Below, in pieces: positions 49,578-58,959 of a stretch of 64,000 nucleotides of DNA. Origin of the DNA: Polynucleobacter corsicus (GTDB lineage: Bacteria > Pseudomonadota > Gammaproteobacteria > Burkholderiales > Burkholderiaceae); assembly GCF_018688255.1 (NCBI RefSeq), contig NZ_CP061314.1, positions 1,240,001-1,304,000 of the forward strand. Reading direction: 5' to 3'. Every line of letters starts with the position of its first letter. Position 1 is the first letter of the stretch. The notes under the pieces are model-generated. The model saw nothing but the letters and a program-made list of their open reading frames with translations, searched no databases and was not told the origin of the DNA. The position numbers were made by a program, and so were the translations under genes.

Positions 49578-51664
49578 GTTTCTTTTTTCACCATATCTAC
49601 AACACGACAATCACTGCACATTTTGAGTCTTTCTAAAGCCTCTCCAGCAAAGGCACTGTGAGCGCCCAGCTTCATCAGCATCAGATCGACCATTTTTGCT
49701 GTACCAAATACTTTTCCACAGCCGATGCAATGAAAAGGCTTGGTCTCGTTGAGTTCTACCTTTTGCTTGCGCTGTTCCACCGTTTGTAAGCGAGGATCTA
49801 AAGCCAAAGCCTGCTCTGGGCAAGTTTGAACGCAAATGCCGCATTGGACGCACTGCTTTTCAATAAAGGAAAGTTTGGGCTCATCTAAGTTATCGAGCAA
49901 AGCGCCTTCAGGACAGCTACCCACACAGGACATGCATAGCGTGCAAGCATCCTGGTTAATTTTTAGGCCACCCAGAAAAGATGACTGCGGTAAAACTGCT
50001 CCCTCGGTTGGCAACGGTACTTTCGCTTGCTTTTGCAAATGCTCCAAGACCGTTTCAATCGTTTCTCTCTTTTGATTGGATAAACCAAAGCTAGCGGGAG
50101 AACAAATAGCGGATAAAGCGCCACGCTGGCGAAGTTTGCTCATCGCCTGCGAAGCTGGCTGAAGATCAGAGGTGGATTCCAGCTGTATTTGCGACAGTCT
50201 GGCATCAAATCCATAGGCAGCCAAAATAGCATTACCCAAATCGATTTGAGTTTCTAGGGCAGCTCGATAACTTGGATCTTCATCGCCCGTTAGCAACAAC
50301 ACTACTTCACCAAAGCCGTAGCTAAGCGCGCCAAGCCATAAATCCAAACCAGTAGAGGCGATATGCTCGATTCCGTAGGGCAGCACAAAGGATGGCAAGC
50401 CCTCAAATTGTTTTGGTCTGAGGTGCGCAGATCGTCCGAGAGAATCTAAGGCCTGAGTTCCCGCCTTGAGCGTGTGAAGTAATAGAGTTGGGGCAGAAGA
50501 TTTCTTAGCTTTAGCACTCTCGGCAGTAAATACCGTAGCCAGCGTTTTAATTTCTTTACCCTGATGCGGCACGCTTGGATAGTTGTAGCGCATTGCACCG
50601 GATGGACAAACTGTTGAGCAAGCCCCACAACCCATACAAAGATTCGGGTTGACATCAACTGTGCCTTGTCCGTTCTTGAACAAAGAAGATATAGCACCGG
50701 TGGAGCAGACGTCGATACAGGCATTGCACCCTACTTTGCCATTGCGACCATGGGCGCAAACTTTTTCGTTATAAACAAAGTATTTAGGCTTCTCAAACTC
50801 ACCAATTAATCCGAGCAATTGATTTGCCACCAGAGATTGCTCAAATGGATCCTGGCCTGGGGCAAAGTAGCCTTGCGGAGTTTGACTCATGCGCATTTGA
50901 GGCTTAGCGCGCAAATCCATAACTAAGTCAAACTCAGAGCTACGCTGACGATCTACTCGATCAAAATTAATTGCTCCAATACCAGCACAGGCTGTGATGC
51001 AATCACGGTGAGACTTACATTTGTTTAGATCAATCTGGAAAGAGTCGTCAATCGCACCTTCTGGGCAGACTTCAACACAAGCTCCACAACGAGTGCACAT
51101 CTCTGGATCAATGGGATTTTGTAAATTCCAGTCGACCGTGAAGTGGCCAAGGTAGCCATCAAGCTTGGTTACTTCGCCTGTGTAAGTCGGGAAATTTCTG
51201 GCAATCGGTAATGCTCCTGGCTCGGTACACAGCACTGAGACATCAAGAGAGTCGCTCAATTTTTCAGCCCAAGGCAAGGCCTGATTTCCAGGCCCAACAA
51301 TGAGTAAGCGCCCCTGGCTTTCGTAATTTACCACTGGTACGGGCTCGGCTTCTGGCATATCCGCTAAGGCAAGTAAAGCTGCAATCTTGGGTCCGGAAGT
51401 TTTAGCCTCTTGAGTCCATCCAGCCACCTCGCGAATATTGACAAAGCGTAGTGGCGATATCAATGGCTTCTCGGATTGCTCTGCTAACTCGTTAAATAAG
51501 GCGCCCTCTTGAGTACAAGCGATCACGAGTGAGTCATCACCATTCATTGCCTGAATAGCGATGCCCACTTCTTGCCTGCACAAAGAGGTGTGAACCGGTA
51601 CACCCAGTGCCTTTGCATCTAAAGGCATGGTTCCGTTGCAATTACAGACTAGTTTTTGACTCAT
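49574..51664 (-). CDS. Multi-cluster 4Fe-4S ferredoxin protein of the formate dehydrogenase cluster
   Basis: A 696-residue cytoplasmic iron-sulfur protein. Full CxxCxxCxxxC[PS] motifs occur at C190-C200, C343-C353, C574-C584 and C605-C615; related motifs lie at C216-C226 and C303-C320. A C-terminal pair of CxxC knuckles (C646/C649 and C683/C686) and N-terminal cysteines (C7, C9, C29, C50) add further sites. Residues 380-545 are a cluster-free domain of unknown role. The family accompanies DUF3305/DUF3306 and formate dehydrogenase in betaproteobacteria. It probably transfers electrons or clusters; the precise function is not known. Confidence 0.85.
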   Translation of the reverse strand: MSQKLVCNCNGTMPLDAKALGVPVHTSLCRQEVGIAIQAMNGDDSLVIACTQEGALFNELAEQSEKPLISPLRFVNIREVAGWTQEAKTSGPKIAALLALADMPEAEPVPVVNYESQGRLLIVGPGNQALPWAEKLSDSLDVSVLCTEPGALPIARNFPTYTGEVTKLDGYLGHFTVDWNLQNPIDPEMCTRCGACVEVCPEGAIDDSFQIDLNKCKSHRDCITACAGIGAINFDRVDRQRSSEFDLVMDLRAKPQMRMSQTPQGYFAPGQDPFEQSLVANQLLGLIGEFEKPKYFVYNEKVCAHGRNGKVGCNACIDVCSTGAISSLFKNGQGTVDVNPNLCMGCGACSTVCPSGAMRYNYPSVPHQGKEIKTLATVFTAESAKAKKSSAPTLLLHTLKAGTQALDSLGRSAHLRPKQFEGLPSFVLPYGIEHIASTGLDLWLGALSYGFGEVVLLLTGDEDPSYRAALETQIDLGNAILAAYGFDARLSQIQLESTSDLQPASQAMSKLRQRGALSAICSPASFGLSNQKRETIETVLEHLQKQAKVPLPTEGAVLPQSSFLGGLKINQDACTLCMSCVGSCPEGALLDNLDEPKLSFIEKQCVQCGICVQTCPEQALALDPRLQTVEQRKQKVELNETKPFHCIGCGKVFGTAKMVDLMLMKLGAHSAFAGEALERLKMCSDCRVVDMVKKET

Positions 51665-51674
51665 TGATTTCTTC

Positions 51675-52238
51675 TTAACTGGTTTTTTTATCCACGGGTA
51701 TGGAGGCTTGATTACCCACTTCCTCAATCGATGTTGGTGTGGATGTTAAATTAGTCTGATCAGGAGCGGGCAAAGTTGGGTCTTGGGATCCTGGACTATC
51801 GATGCTAACAACGCTAGCAGTCTCAGGTTCACCATCATCATCCTTGCGGAAGATGTTCAACATATCCGACTGAACCATACGCTTAAGCATCTCTAGGGGA
51901 ATCGGGTCTGGCTTTGAATAATCATCGATATAAATGTCTAGACCATCCATGATATTGAAGTGCGGGTCTGAAAACATTTTCTTCATTGCTGCTTGCTGTA
52001 CTGCTGGATCAACTCCAGGTTGCATAAAGGCTGAAAAATCTGGTGCTAAGCGATCTATCTTTTCAACATCATCTAATGAAGCAGGCGGCGGAGTATCTTC
52101 AAGCTCGGTTGATTGCTGGATAGTCTGCGGACTGACAGCTAATTTTTCCTTTGCGAGCTCGCCTGGTTTTTTCTCAGGTTCAATGTCCTCGCCTAACTTG
52201 CGACGCGACCATCGACTTAAAAAACCATCAGCCATCAA
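51675..52238 (-). CDS. DUF3306 family protein
   Basis: A 187-residue protein of DUF3306. It has the N-terminal FLSRWSRRKLGE motif and the central LAPDFSAFMQPGVDPAVQQAAMKKMFSDPHFNIMDGLDIYIDDY block; the rest is low-complexity and probably disordered. The family occurs almost only beside formate dehydrogenase genes; function unknown. Its start overlaps the DUF3305 stop, and the ferredoxin gene starts ten bases after its stop. Confidence 0.9.
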   Translation of the reverse strand: MMADGFLSRWSRRKLGEDIEPEKKPGELAKEKLAVSPQTIQQSTELEDTPPPASLDDVEKIDRLAPDFSAFMQPGVDPAVQQAAMKKMFSDPHFNIMDGLDIYIDDYSKPDPIPLEMLKRMVQSDMLNIFRKDDDGEPETASVVSIDSPGSQDPTLPAPDQTNLTSTPTSIEEVGNQASIPVDKKTS

Positions 52239-52774
52239 TCCTCCACTGGGCGATTTGCACCCTTGAATGATTCAGGACGATGGCGCTTTTTTGGTTCAGG
52301 ACGGTAATGTTCATTGACATACTCTTGTAACCAAGAGGCATGCTCTGTAGACAAAAGTACACTATCGACCGATTCACCGCCATCCAATAGACGCCCTGCT
52401 TCGTTGTAGCTTACGCTGATGCGATGGGGAATGGCAAACGTGGGCTCTGTTTTAGCCAAGTCAATAGACTGTGCGTCTATGTATCTCTCAACATCTTCCT
52501 CAAGGCGCCACATCACGAACCAAGCAGGAAGAGTTGCTGATAAATTGAGGTAGTAGCCTTCAGCCTCATCCGGATAAAGATTCAGTTCGTACCCAGTAAA
52601 TAACCAGGACTCACCTTGCTCATCGCGCCCAAGAAATTGTCCAGAGATCTTATCGCCTGCTATGGATGTACTAATAAATTGCCCAAAATCCGGCAATACC
52701 TCGTGCGGCGCCCACCGATACGAAATCCACGGGTTATCAATAAACTGCTTGCGCATGATCACAGCAAAACGCAT
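52235..52774 (-). CDS. DUF3305 family protein
   Basis: A 179-residue protein of DUF3305. The N-terminal DNPWISYRWAPHEVLPDFG segment and central YELNLYPDEAEGYYLNLSATLPAWFVMWRLEED are typical. The function is unknown, but the protein accompanies DUF3306 and formate dehydrogenase. An ATG at 52756 is an alternative start. It lies six bases behind mrp. Confidence 0.9.
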   Translation of the reverse strand: MRFAVIMRKQFIDNPWISYRWAPHEVLPDFGQFISTSIAGDKISGQFLGRDEQGESWLFTGYELNLYPDEAEGYYLNLSATLPAWFVMWRLEEDVERYIDAQSIDLAKTEPTFAIPHRISVSYNEAGRLLDGGESVDSVLLSTEHASWLQEYVNEHYRPEPKKRHRPESFKGANRPVED

Positions 52775-52780
52775 AAGGCC

Positions 52781-53869
52781 TTAGGTGTTCTGAACCACAA
52801 TGTTCGGAAATTTATTGCTCATATCTTTAGATAGCGCTGCTACTTTAATAGCAACACGTCTTGCAATCGTTTTATAAATTTCGCTGATAGCGCCATCGGG
52901 ATCCGCTACAACTGTTGGACGACCTGCATCCGCCTGCTCACGTATCGATAAGTTTAGGGGTAATGAACCCAAAAAGTCTGCGCCATATTCTTGGCACATC
53001 TTTTGGCCACCGCCCGTACCGAATACATGCTCTTCATGACCGCAACTGGGGCAAATATAGGTACTCATATTTTCGATGATGCCCACAATCGGCACACCCA
53101 CCTTTTCAAACATCTTGAGACCCTTGCGCGCGTCCAGCAAAGCAATGTCTTGAGGCGTAGTCACAATCACCGCACCTGTAACAGGCACCTTCTGAGCAAG
53201 CGTGAGTTGAATATCGCCGGTACCAGGAGGCATATCCACGATCAAATAGTCGAGATCACGCCAACGGGTTTGACGCAGTAGTTGCTCCAAGGCAGAGGTC
53301 ACCATCGGACCACGCCAAACCATAGGCGCATCGTTATCAATCAAGAAACCAATCGAACTCGCTTGGAGGCCATGACCTTCCATAGGCTCCATCGTGTTTT
53401 CTTCAATAGATTCTGGTCTACCGGTAATACCCAACATCATCGGCTGGCTTGGGCCGTAGATATCTGCATCCAGCATGCCTACTTGCGCACCTTCAGCCGC
53501 TAAAGCTAAAGCGAGATTAACAGCGGTGGTTGACTTTCCGACTCCACCCTTACCACTGGCTACAGCAATAATGTTTTTTACATTAGGCAATAGTTTGACG
53601 CCGCGCTGAACGGAATGCGCAACGATTTGGCTGCTCACATTCACGCTGACGTTTTTAAGCTCAGGCAATTCACGGAGCACAGCAATTACCGATTTACGAA
53701 TAGCATCAAATTGGCTTTTTGCTGGATAGCCTAAAACAATATCCAAGCTAACATCGCCACCATCCACGCGTAAGTTTTTAACACTCTTAGATGTTACGAA
53801 ATCAATTTTAGTATTTGGGTCAATCAGACCCTTTAGTGCTGCTTGCACAGTCTCTACAGTAAGCGACAC
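52781..53869 (-). CDS. mrp: Mrp/ApbC iron-sulfur carrier ATPase
   Basis: A 362-residue P-loop Fe-S cluster carrier. An N-terminal MIP18-like domain (about 1-85) precedes the deviant Walker A GKGGVGKSTTAVNLA (about 106-120) and the CxxC cluster ligands in CPSCGHEEHVF. It delivers [4Fe-4S] clusters to target proteins in the cytoplasm. The start is GTG at 53869 with an AGGAG site. Only six bases separate it from DUF3305, so it appears to be the first gene of the formate dehydrogenase maturation unit. Confidence 0.93.
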   Translation of the reverse strand: MSLTVETVQAALKGLIDPNTKIDFVTSKSVKNLRVDGGDVSLDIVLGYPAKSQFDAIRKSVIAVLRELPELKNVSVNVSSQIVAHSVQRGVKLLPNVKNIIAVASGKGGVGKSTTAVNLALALAAEGAQVGMLDADIYGPSQPMMLGITGRPESIEENTMEPMEGHGLQASSIGFLIDNDAPMVWRGPMVTSALEQLLRQTRWRDLDYLIVDMPPGTGDIQLTLAQKVPVTGAVIVTTPQDIALLDARKGLKMFEKVGVPIVGIIENMSTYICPSCGHEEHVFGTGGGQKMCQEYGADFLGSLPLNLSIREQADAGRPTVVADPDGAISEIYKTIARRVAIKVAALSKDMSNKFPNIVVQNT

Positions 53870-54001
53870 AACTTTCTCCTATTTAGTGGAGCAGACTTTT
53901 TTAAAGCCGGCTCTACCTCTTTTATTAAGCTTGATGATGAAAAATCAAATAGTGCGTAGATTAACCGCACATGCAAAAAATTGCTAAAACCGAATTACGG
54001 G

Positions 54002-54196
54002 TTAATGTGAAACTGGAAATCCAGCATCCCTTATGAGCCCGGAGGCTAACTCGGGAGAAAGGGTCGTATCCAGCGTAACCACCTGAGTCGCCAAGTCCAC
54101 TTGAACCTGAGCCCGAGGATCTTCGGCTTGTACAGCCCGAGTGACAGCGTTGATGCAGCCGCCACAAGTCATCCCTGAAACCTTGAGCGTAAACAT
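54002..54196 (-). CDS. Heavy-metal-associated (HMA) copper chaperone
   Basis: A 64-residue HMA-domain protein with the metal site GMTCGGC (C11, C14). Such proteins carry Cu(I) to the copper ATPase encoded divergently 73 bases away. It has an AAGGGT ribosome site. No CueR-type regulator gene is seen nearby. Confidence 0.92.
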   Translation of the reverse strand: MFTLKVSGMTCGGCINAVTRAVQAEDPRAQVQVDLATQVVTLDTTLSPELASGLIRDAGFPVSH

Positions 54197-54269
54197 GGCT
54201 ACCCTTTCAAAACAGTCAAAATACAGTTGTTAATGGCTTTTTTTCGCCTATCAGTAGATTATCTTCCAC

Positions 54270-56555
54270 ATGAGCCCTACAGAATCGTCTAATTCAGAGT
54301 TTTATACCCTCGACATTGGCGGAATGACCTGCGCCTCCTGTGTTAGCAGGGTAGAAAAGGCTTTAGACAAGATTCCTGGGGTAGAGGCAGCTAGCGTCAA
54401 TTTAGCCACCGAACAGGCAAGGATTCGTGTTCATCGAGGCTCATCAAGCCTAGCAGACATCATCGCGCTAGTTCAAAAGACTGGCTACGAAGCCAAAGAA
54501 AGCTCTGTTCGGGGCAATCCGGATCAGAAGATTGGCAAGTCATTTTGGGCTGCCGACGGCTTAGGCCGAGTGGTGCTGAGCTTTGCGCTATCCGCACCCC
54601 TCTTCTTGCCGATGTTCTTCATGCCTTTTGGCATTCATTGGTCTTTATCAGGCTGGTGGCAACTTGCCTTGGCGACACCAGTCCAGTTCATTTTAGGATG
54701 GCGCTTCTACGTAGCGGGCTATAAATCAGTCATGGCTGGTGCGGGCAATATGGATCTGCTCGTTGCCTTAGGGACTAGCGCTGCTTATGGACTCAGTCTC
54801 TATATCTTGCTCACCTCAAGCCACGCACATGAACTTTACTTCGAGGGATCAGCGGTCATCATCTGCATGGTCTTATTGGGTAAATGGCTAGAGGCACGCG
54901 CCAAGCAACAAACTAGCGAAGCGATTCGCGCCCTGCAAAAACTCTGGCCAGAACATGCCAAAGTGTTAAACCCTGATGTTGATCTGCAAGGGGATGCGGG
55001 TATTGGCGCCGATCAATATCGCGACTTACCGTTAGAGCAAGTACTACCTGGCGATAAAGTCTTCATACTTCCCGGTGAACGCATTCCAGTAGATGGTGTC
55101 ATTATTTTTGGTGCCAGCCACGTTGATGAATCCCTACTCACCGGCGAAAGCGAACCTGTTAAGAAATCAGCTGAGTCAAAAGTCATTGGAGGCGCCTTAA
55201 ATGGTGAGAGTGCACTGGTAGTCATGGCGCAAGCCGTTGGTGTTGAAAGCGTACTCTCACAAATCATTAACTTGGTAGAGGAAGCACAAACACAAAAAGC
55301 GCCGATTCAAAAGTTAGTTGATCAGGTGAGTGCAATCTTTGTACCTACAGTCATTGTGCTTGCGCTCATGACGGGTTTAGGCAACTGGCTTTACTTGGAC
55401 TCTATCTCCATTGCCATCTTGCGCGCCGTATCGGTCTTAGTGATTGCTTGTCCTTGCGCGCTTGGCTTAGCTACTCCAGCTGCAATCATGGCCGGCACTG
55501 GCATAGCTGCACGCTTTGGTATTTTGATTAAGGATCCCCAAGTTTTAGAGCTAGCTCATAAGCTCAATATCGTTGCCTTTGATAAGACTGGCACATTAAC
55601 GATGGGTAAGCCACGCTTGCTTGCCCTGCTGCCTTTTGATAGATCGCTTGCTGATGCTGATCAGATCCTCGCTACTGCTGCAGGCTTGCAATTAGGAAGT
55701 GAACATCCTTTAGCTAAAGCACTACTAGATTCATCTAAAGAAAAAGGGATCACACCGATTGCCACCTCATTTAGCAAGGGCTTGCCTGGTATTGGGATTG
55801 AAGGCATCCCCAGTAGCGGTCCTTTTGCAGGAAAAACACTGCGCTTGCAGAGCGTAGCCTCCCTCGAAGGCAGTAGTCAGCACACTCTCATTTTGCAAAA
55901 GGCACAGGCTTATTTTGAACAGGGTCAGACTGTTTCCGCATTGATGGACACCGCTAGCAAAGATGGGCAAGTGCCGACTCCAATTACTCTAATTACTTTT
56001 GGGGATGAACTGAAAGTGCATGCAAAATCAGCGGTCGATGCATTGCATGCATTACATATTCGGACAGTGATGCTATCGGGTGATAATTTAGCCGCTGCTA
56101 CTCGCGTGGGAAAAATCATCGGTATTGATGAAGTCTTCGCACAAATTATGCCGAGTGATAAAGCGCAAATGATTCATCGGCTACAGAATCCGCCTGCAGT
56201 TCAAAAGCAATATGTCGCGATGATTGGTGATGGCGTGAATGATGCACCGGCATTAGCAATGGCGGATGTGGGTATGGCAATGTCTACTGGGACTGATGTA
56301 GCAATGCAAGCGGCTGGAATCACTCTAATGCGTGGCGATCCTACTTTGGTGGCTGATGCAATTGATATCTCTAAGAAAACCTGGAATAAGATTGCCCAAA
56401 ATTTATTTTGGGCATTTGCATTTAATACGATTGGCATACCAATGGCAGCTTTAGGTTATTTATCACCCATGCTAGCTGGCAGTGCAATGGCACTCTCCAG
56501 TTTTTGCGTATTAAGCAATGCCCTGCTCTTAAAGCGCTGGCGCCCTCAGAATTAA
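54270..56555 (+). CDS. copA: Copper-translocating P1B-type ATPase
   Basis: A 761-residue Cu(I) exporter. An N-terminal HMA domain (GMTCASC, C21 and C24) is followed by eight helices. The transport motif CPC lies in VLVIACPCALGLATP, the phosphorylation site is DKTGTLT, HP occurs in SEHPLAKALL, and the hinge is GDGVNDAPAL. There is a single HMA domain. Paired with the divergent chaperone gene, it forms a minimal copper resistance module. Confidence 0.94.
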   Translation: MSPTESSNSEFYTLDIGGMTCASCVSRVEKALDKIPGVEAASVNLATEQARIRVHRGSSSLADIIALVQKTGYEAKESSVRGNPDQKIGKSFWAADGLGRVVLSFALSAPLFLPMFFMPFGIHWSLSGWWQLALATPVQFILGWRFYVAGYKSVMAGAGNMDLLVALGTSAAYGLSLYILLTSSHAHELYFEGSAVIICMVLLGKWLEARAKQQTSEAIRALQKLWPEHAKVLNPDVDLQGDAGIGADQYRDLPLEQVLPGDKVFILPGERIPVDGVIIFGASHVDESLLTGESEPVKKSAESKVIGGALNGESALVVMAQAVGVESVLSQIINLVEEAQTQKAPIQKLVDQVSAIFVPTVIVLALMTGLGNWLYLDSISIAILRAVSVLVIACPCALGLATPAAIMAGTGIAARFGILIKDPQVLELAHKLNIVAFDKTGTLTMGKPRLLALLPFDRSLADADQILATAAGLQLGSEHPLAKALLDSSKEKGITPIATSFSKGLPGIGIEGIPSSGPFAGKTLRLQSVASLEGSSQHTLILQKAQAYFEQGQTVSALMDTASKDGQVPTPITLITFGDELKVHAKSAVDALHALHIRTVMLSGDNLAAATRVGKIIGIDEVFAQIMPSDKAQMIHRLQNPPAVQKQYVAMIGDGVNDAPALAMADVGMAMSTGTDVAMQAAGITLMRGDPTLVADAIDISKKTWNKIAQNLFWAFAFNTIGIPMAALGYLSPMLAGSAMALSSFCVLSNALLLKRWRPQN

Positions 56556-56559
56556 TAGG

Positions 56560-57366
56560 CTATTTAACATTCTTGCACAGTAATTCAATATCACCATAAA
56601 GAGCACGGGTCTCTGATTTTGTGTTGTCTGTATCTGTAAGGAGTGCGATGCCAATAACATTGCCTGGCGCCTCTCCATAAGCCAACTTATAGTCCGCTGC
56701 TAAATCTCGCTCGTGTTTGCGCCACTCACTTAAGCTATCCGAACCGGAGTCCACCACAATCATCTTTATACGAGAAGTATGGGCATTGTTCAAAACTGTG
56801 TTGACTGAATTCTTGCCTGACCAGATATACATCACTGTGGCGTAAGGCATTTCTTGACCACTAATTAAGCTAGCCATTTCAAAGGTGAGCTTTTCTTTAA
56901 GGGGAAGTTTGGATTTATTGCCATCAAAGGCTACCAAGATACGCAGTGGTGCATCGTCGTGCTGACTGTCTGCATTATCTGCCTGCGGTATTGCACCTTC
57001 CGCCTTCCATTCCCATTGCAACCATAAGTTCTGCGCTGAGCGGGGGCGAAGTTTTACTGCGAGACCAGATGCTGAGGTTTTGGAATTAGCAGCAAGCACT
57101 GTGCGACCTTGATAATTCTCCAAACGGTAAAGCGTGTTCTTTTTATACGGTGCGATGCGATAGAAATGCCAACCATCCGGCATACCAGCACGCGGCTTTT
57201 CAGCGGAGAACTTAGGTAAATCCTCTTGAGCTGGCAACTGATCCGCATTGAATGGCTGCCCCGCCTCATTCTCAATAGAGTTTCCAGTCAAACCTGCACA
57301 GCCTGCTAAGGAGATGGCTATGGCGGCCAAAAGCAGCAGGGATCGAAAAGGAATTTTTATCAACAT
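56560..57366 (-). CDS. DUF3047 family lipoprotein
   Basis: A 268-residue protein of DUF3047, probably with a jelly-roll-like fold. The start at 57366 gives a lipoprotein signal (MLIKIPFRSLLLLAAIAISL, lipobox A-G-C at about 23); a frame to 57426 would put extra residues before it. The body has MPDGWHFYRIAPYKKNTLYRLEN, LWLQWEWKAEGAIPQADN, RILVAFDG and ATVMYIWSG, as in the family. Function unknown. It diverges from the GT39 gene. Confidence 0.85.
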   Translation of the reverse strand: MLIKIPFRSLLLLAAIAISLAGCAGLTGNSIENEAGQPFNADQLPAQEDLPKFSAEKPRAGMPDGWHFYRIAPYKKNTLYRLENYQGRTVLAANSKTSASGLAVKLRPRSAQNLWLQWEWKAEGAIPQADNADSQHDDAPLRILVAFDGNKSKLPLKEKLTFEMASLISGQEMPYATVMYIWSGKNSVNTVLNNAHTSRIKMIVVDSGSDSLSEWRKHERDLAADYKLAYGEAPGNVIGIALLTDTDNTKSETRALYGDIELLCKNVK

Positions 57367-57414
57367 TCGCTTGATTGTCCCAAAGAATGGCTTGCTTAAG
57401 TCTAAAATCATCAG

Positions 57415-58911
57415 ATGCGCCATCAATCACCCTCAAGCTGGGCTGTCATCAGCATCTGCATTGCTGCATTAGTGCATTTTGCTCTGGGTTTCTCAATTGA
57501 GTTTTCAGTCGATGAAGCGCACTACGCTTTATACGCAAAACATCTTGCCTGGAGTTATTTTGATCACCCACCGCTGGTAGGCTGGATCCAGTGGCCGCTG
57601 ATAAGCCTGACTTCATCCGAGGGAATCATTCGCTTGATCCCGGAATTGCTCTGGGTACTCTCGGCTTTCTTGGTGTATCGAGTGACCCTAGAGATTCATC
57701 ACTTGATACAAAGGCGTAATGCGGGTTACCTCACTAACGCCCTTCCTTCAGCAAATCTGTGTGGTTTGATGGCTATCTTAGCCATCATTGCAGCGCCATT
57801 GCCCCATGTTTTAGCAATCGGCCTTTTGCCTGACACCCTACTGGCCCCCTTAAGTCTTGGCTTAATGTTGATGGCCTTACGTTGGACTCGCAAAGATCAC
57901 TTCACCATTGCGGACTGGATCATTACAGGATTAATACTGGGCTTGGCAGGTCTGAGCAAGTACACCGCTGCGTTTACTGCATTTGCTTTGCTCTTCGTAT
58001 TGTTAGCCTCACCCAAAAAAGTCTGGATTACTCAAGTTGGTTTTTGGCTTGCTGCAGCAATTGCCTTGATCGTAATTAGCCCCGTACTCTATTGGAACTG
58101 GATCAATGATTGGATCTCCTTCAAATATCAAATTGCTCATGGCAGTGGCGGCGCTTGGGCGTGGCGTAGAGTCGGCGCCTTTGTGGGCATTCAGATTGCC
58201 TGCTTTGGACTCCTCTTGCTTTTGGGTGTCTATACTTTTTTAAGGCATTGCCTTCACTCACAGAAGCTTGTTCTGATTGCTCTACTGAGTTTCTTCGCAA
58301 TTCCCTTTGTGATTTTTGCTGCCTTATCTGGTGGAGGTAGCCTACCCCACTGGACTACGCCCGCCTGGTTTTGTCTTGCGCCATTTGCCGGCATCGGCCT
58401 TGCTAAAGCATGGGCCATGCAACATCGTGTAGCAATTCGGATATTGCTGCTTGGGCAGTTATTGATTTGCTTGCTCGGTTTTGGCTTTGTGTTGGCTGGA
58501 GGCATTACTAGTTCAGCAGTGAAATCCAACCCCATTGCCGATCTCTATGGCTGGAAGCTTGCTGGCCAGAAAGCAGCTCAATTAGCACAAGCTACTAGGG
58601 CCAACGGAATTGCAGTACAAAACTGGACTTTAGGCAGTCGTGCTGCCTGGTACGCTCAACCTCTTCCGGTCTTTGTGCTGGACCAAAGACAGGATCAGTT
58701 TGACCTTTGGTTTGGGCAATTGCCGCCAGGTGCAAACGTCTTACTGATTAACTGGTCGGGAATGGCTTTTAGACCCCCTGTCGGTGGGAATCTGGCCTTT
58801 GAAGTCTGTGAACCACTAGACCAACTGGAAATTATTCGATTTGGGCAAGTTTTATCCAAATTTGACTACAGCCTCTGCCGGAACTGGCAGGATGCTGGCG
58901 CAGCGCGTTAA
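57415..58911 (+). CDS. GT39-family (ArnT-like) glycosyltransferase
   Basis: A 498-residue integral membrane glycosyltransferase of the PMT/ArnT fold with about 11 helices. The first periplasmic loop carries the catalytic-type acidic motif FSVDEAHYALYAKHLAWSYFDHPPLVG. Such enzymes move a sugar from a polyprenyl phosphate to lipid A, glycan or protein outside the membrane. It is first of four plus-strand genes with envelope-glycolipid roles. It starts 48 bases from the divergent DUF3047 gene. Confidence 0.85.
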   Translation: MRHQSPSSWAVISICIAALVHFALGFSIEFSVDEAHYALYAKHLAWSYFDHPPLVGWIQWPLISLTSSEGIIRLIPELLWVLSAFLVYRVTLEIHHLIQRRNAGYLTNALPSANLCGLMAILAIIAAPLPHVLAIGLLPDTLLAPLSLGLMLMALRWTRKDHFTIADWIITGLILGLAGLSKYTAAFTAFALLFVLLASPKKVWITQVGFWLAAAIALIVISPVLYWNWINDWISFKYQIAHGSGGAWAWRRVGAFVGIQIACFGLLLLLGVYTFLRHCLHSQKLVLIALLSFFAIPFVIFAALSGGGSLPHWTTPAWFCLAPFAGIGLAKAWAMQHRVAIRILLLGQLLICLLGFGFVLAGGITSSAVKSNPIADLYGWKLAGQKAAQLAQATRANGIAVQNWTLGSRAAWYAQPLPVFVLDQRQDQFDLWFGQLPPGANVLLINWSGMAFRPPVGGNLAFEVCEPLDQLEIIRFGQVLSKFDYSLCRNWQDAGAAR

Positions 58912-58959
58912 TTCCCCAAATTCAAGACCTTAGGAGCCGTAGGCATTATCCTTACGCCT

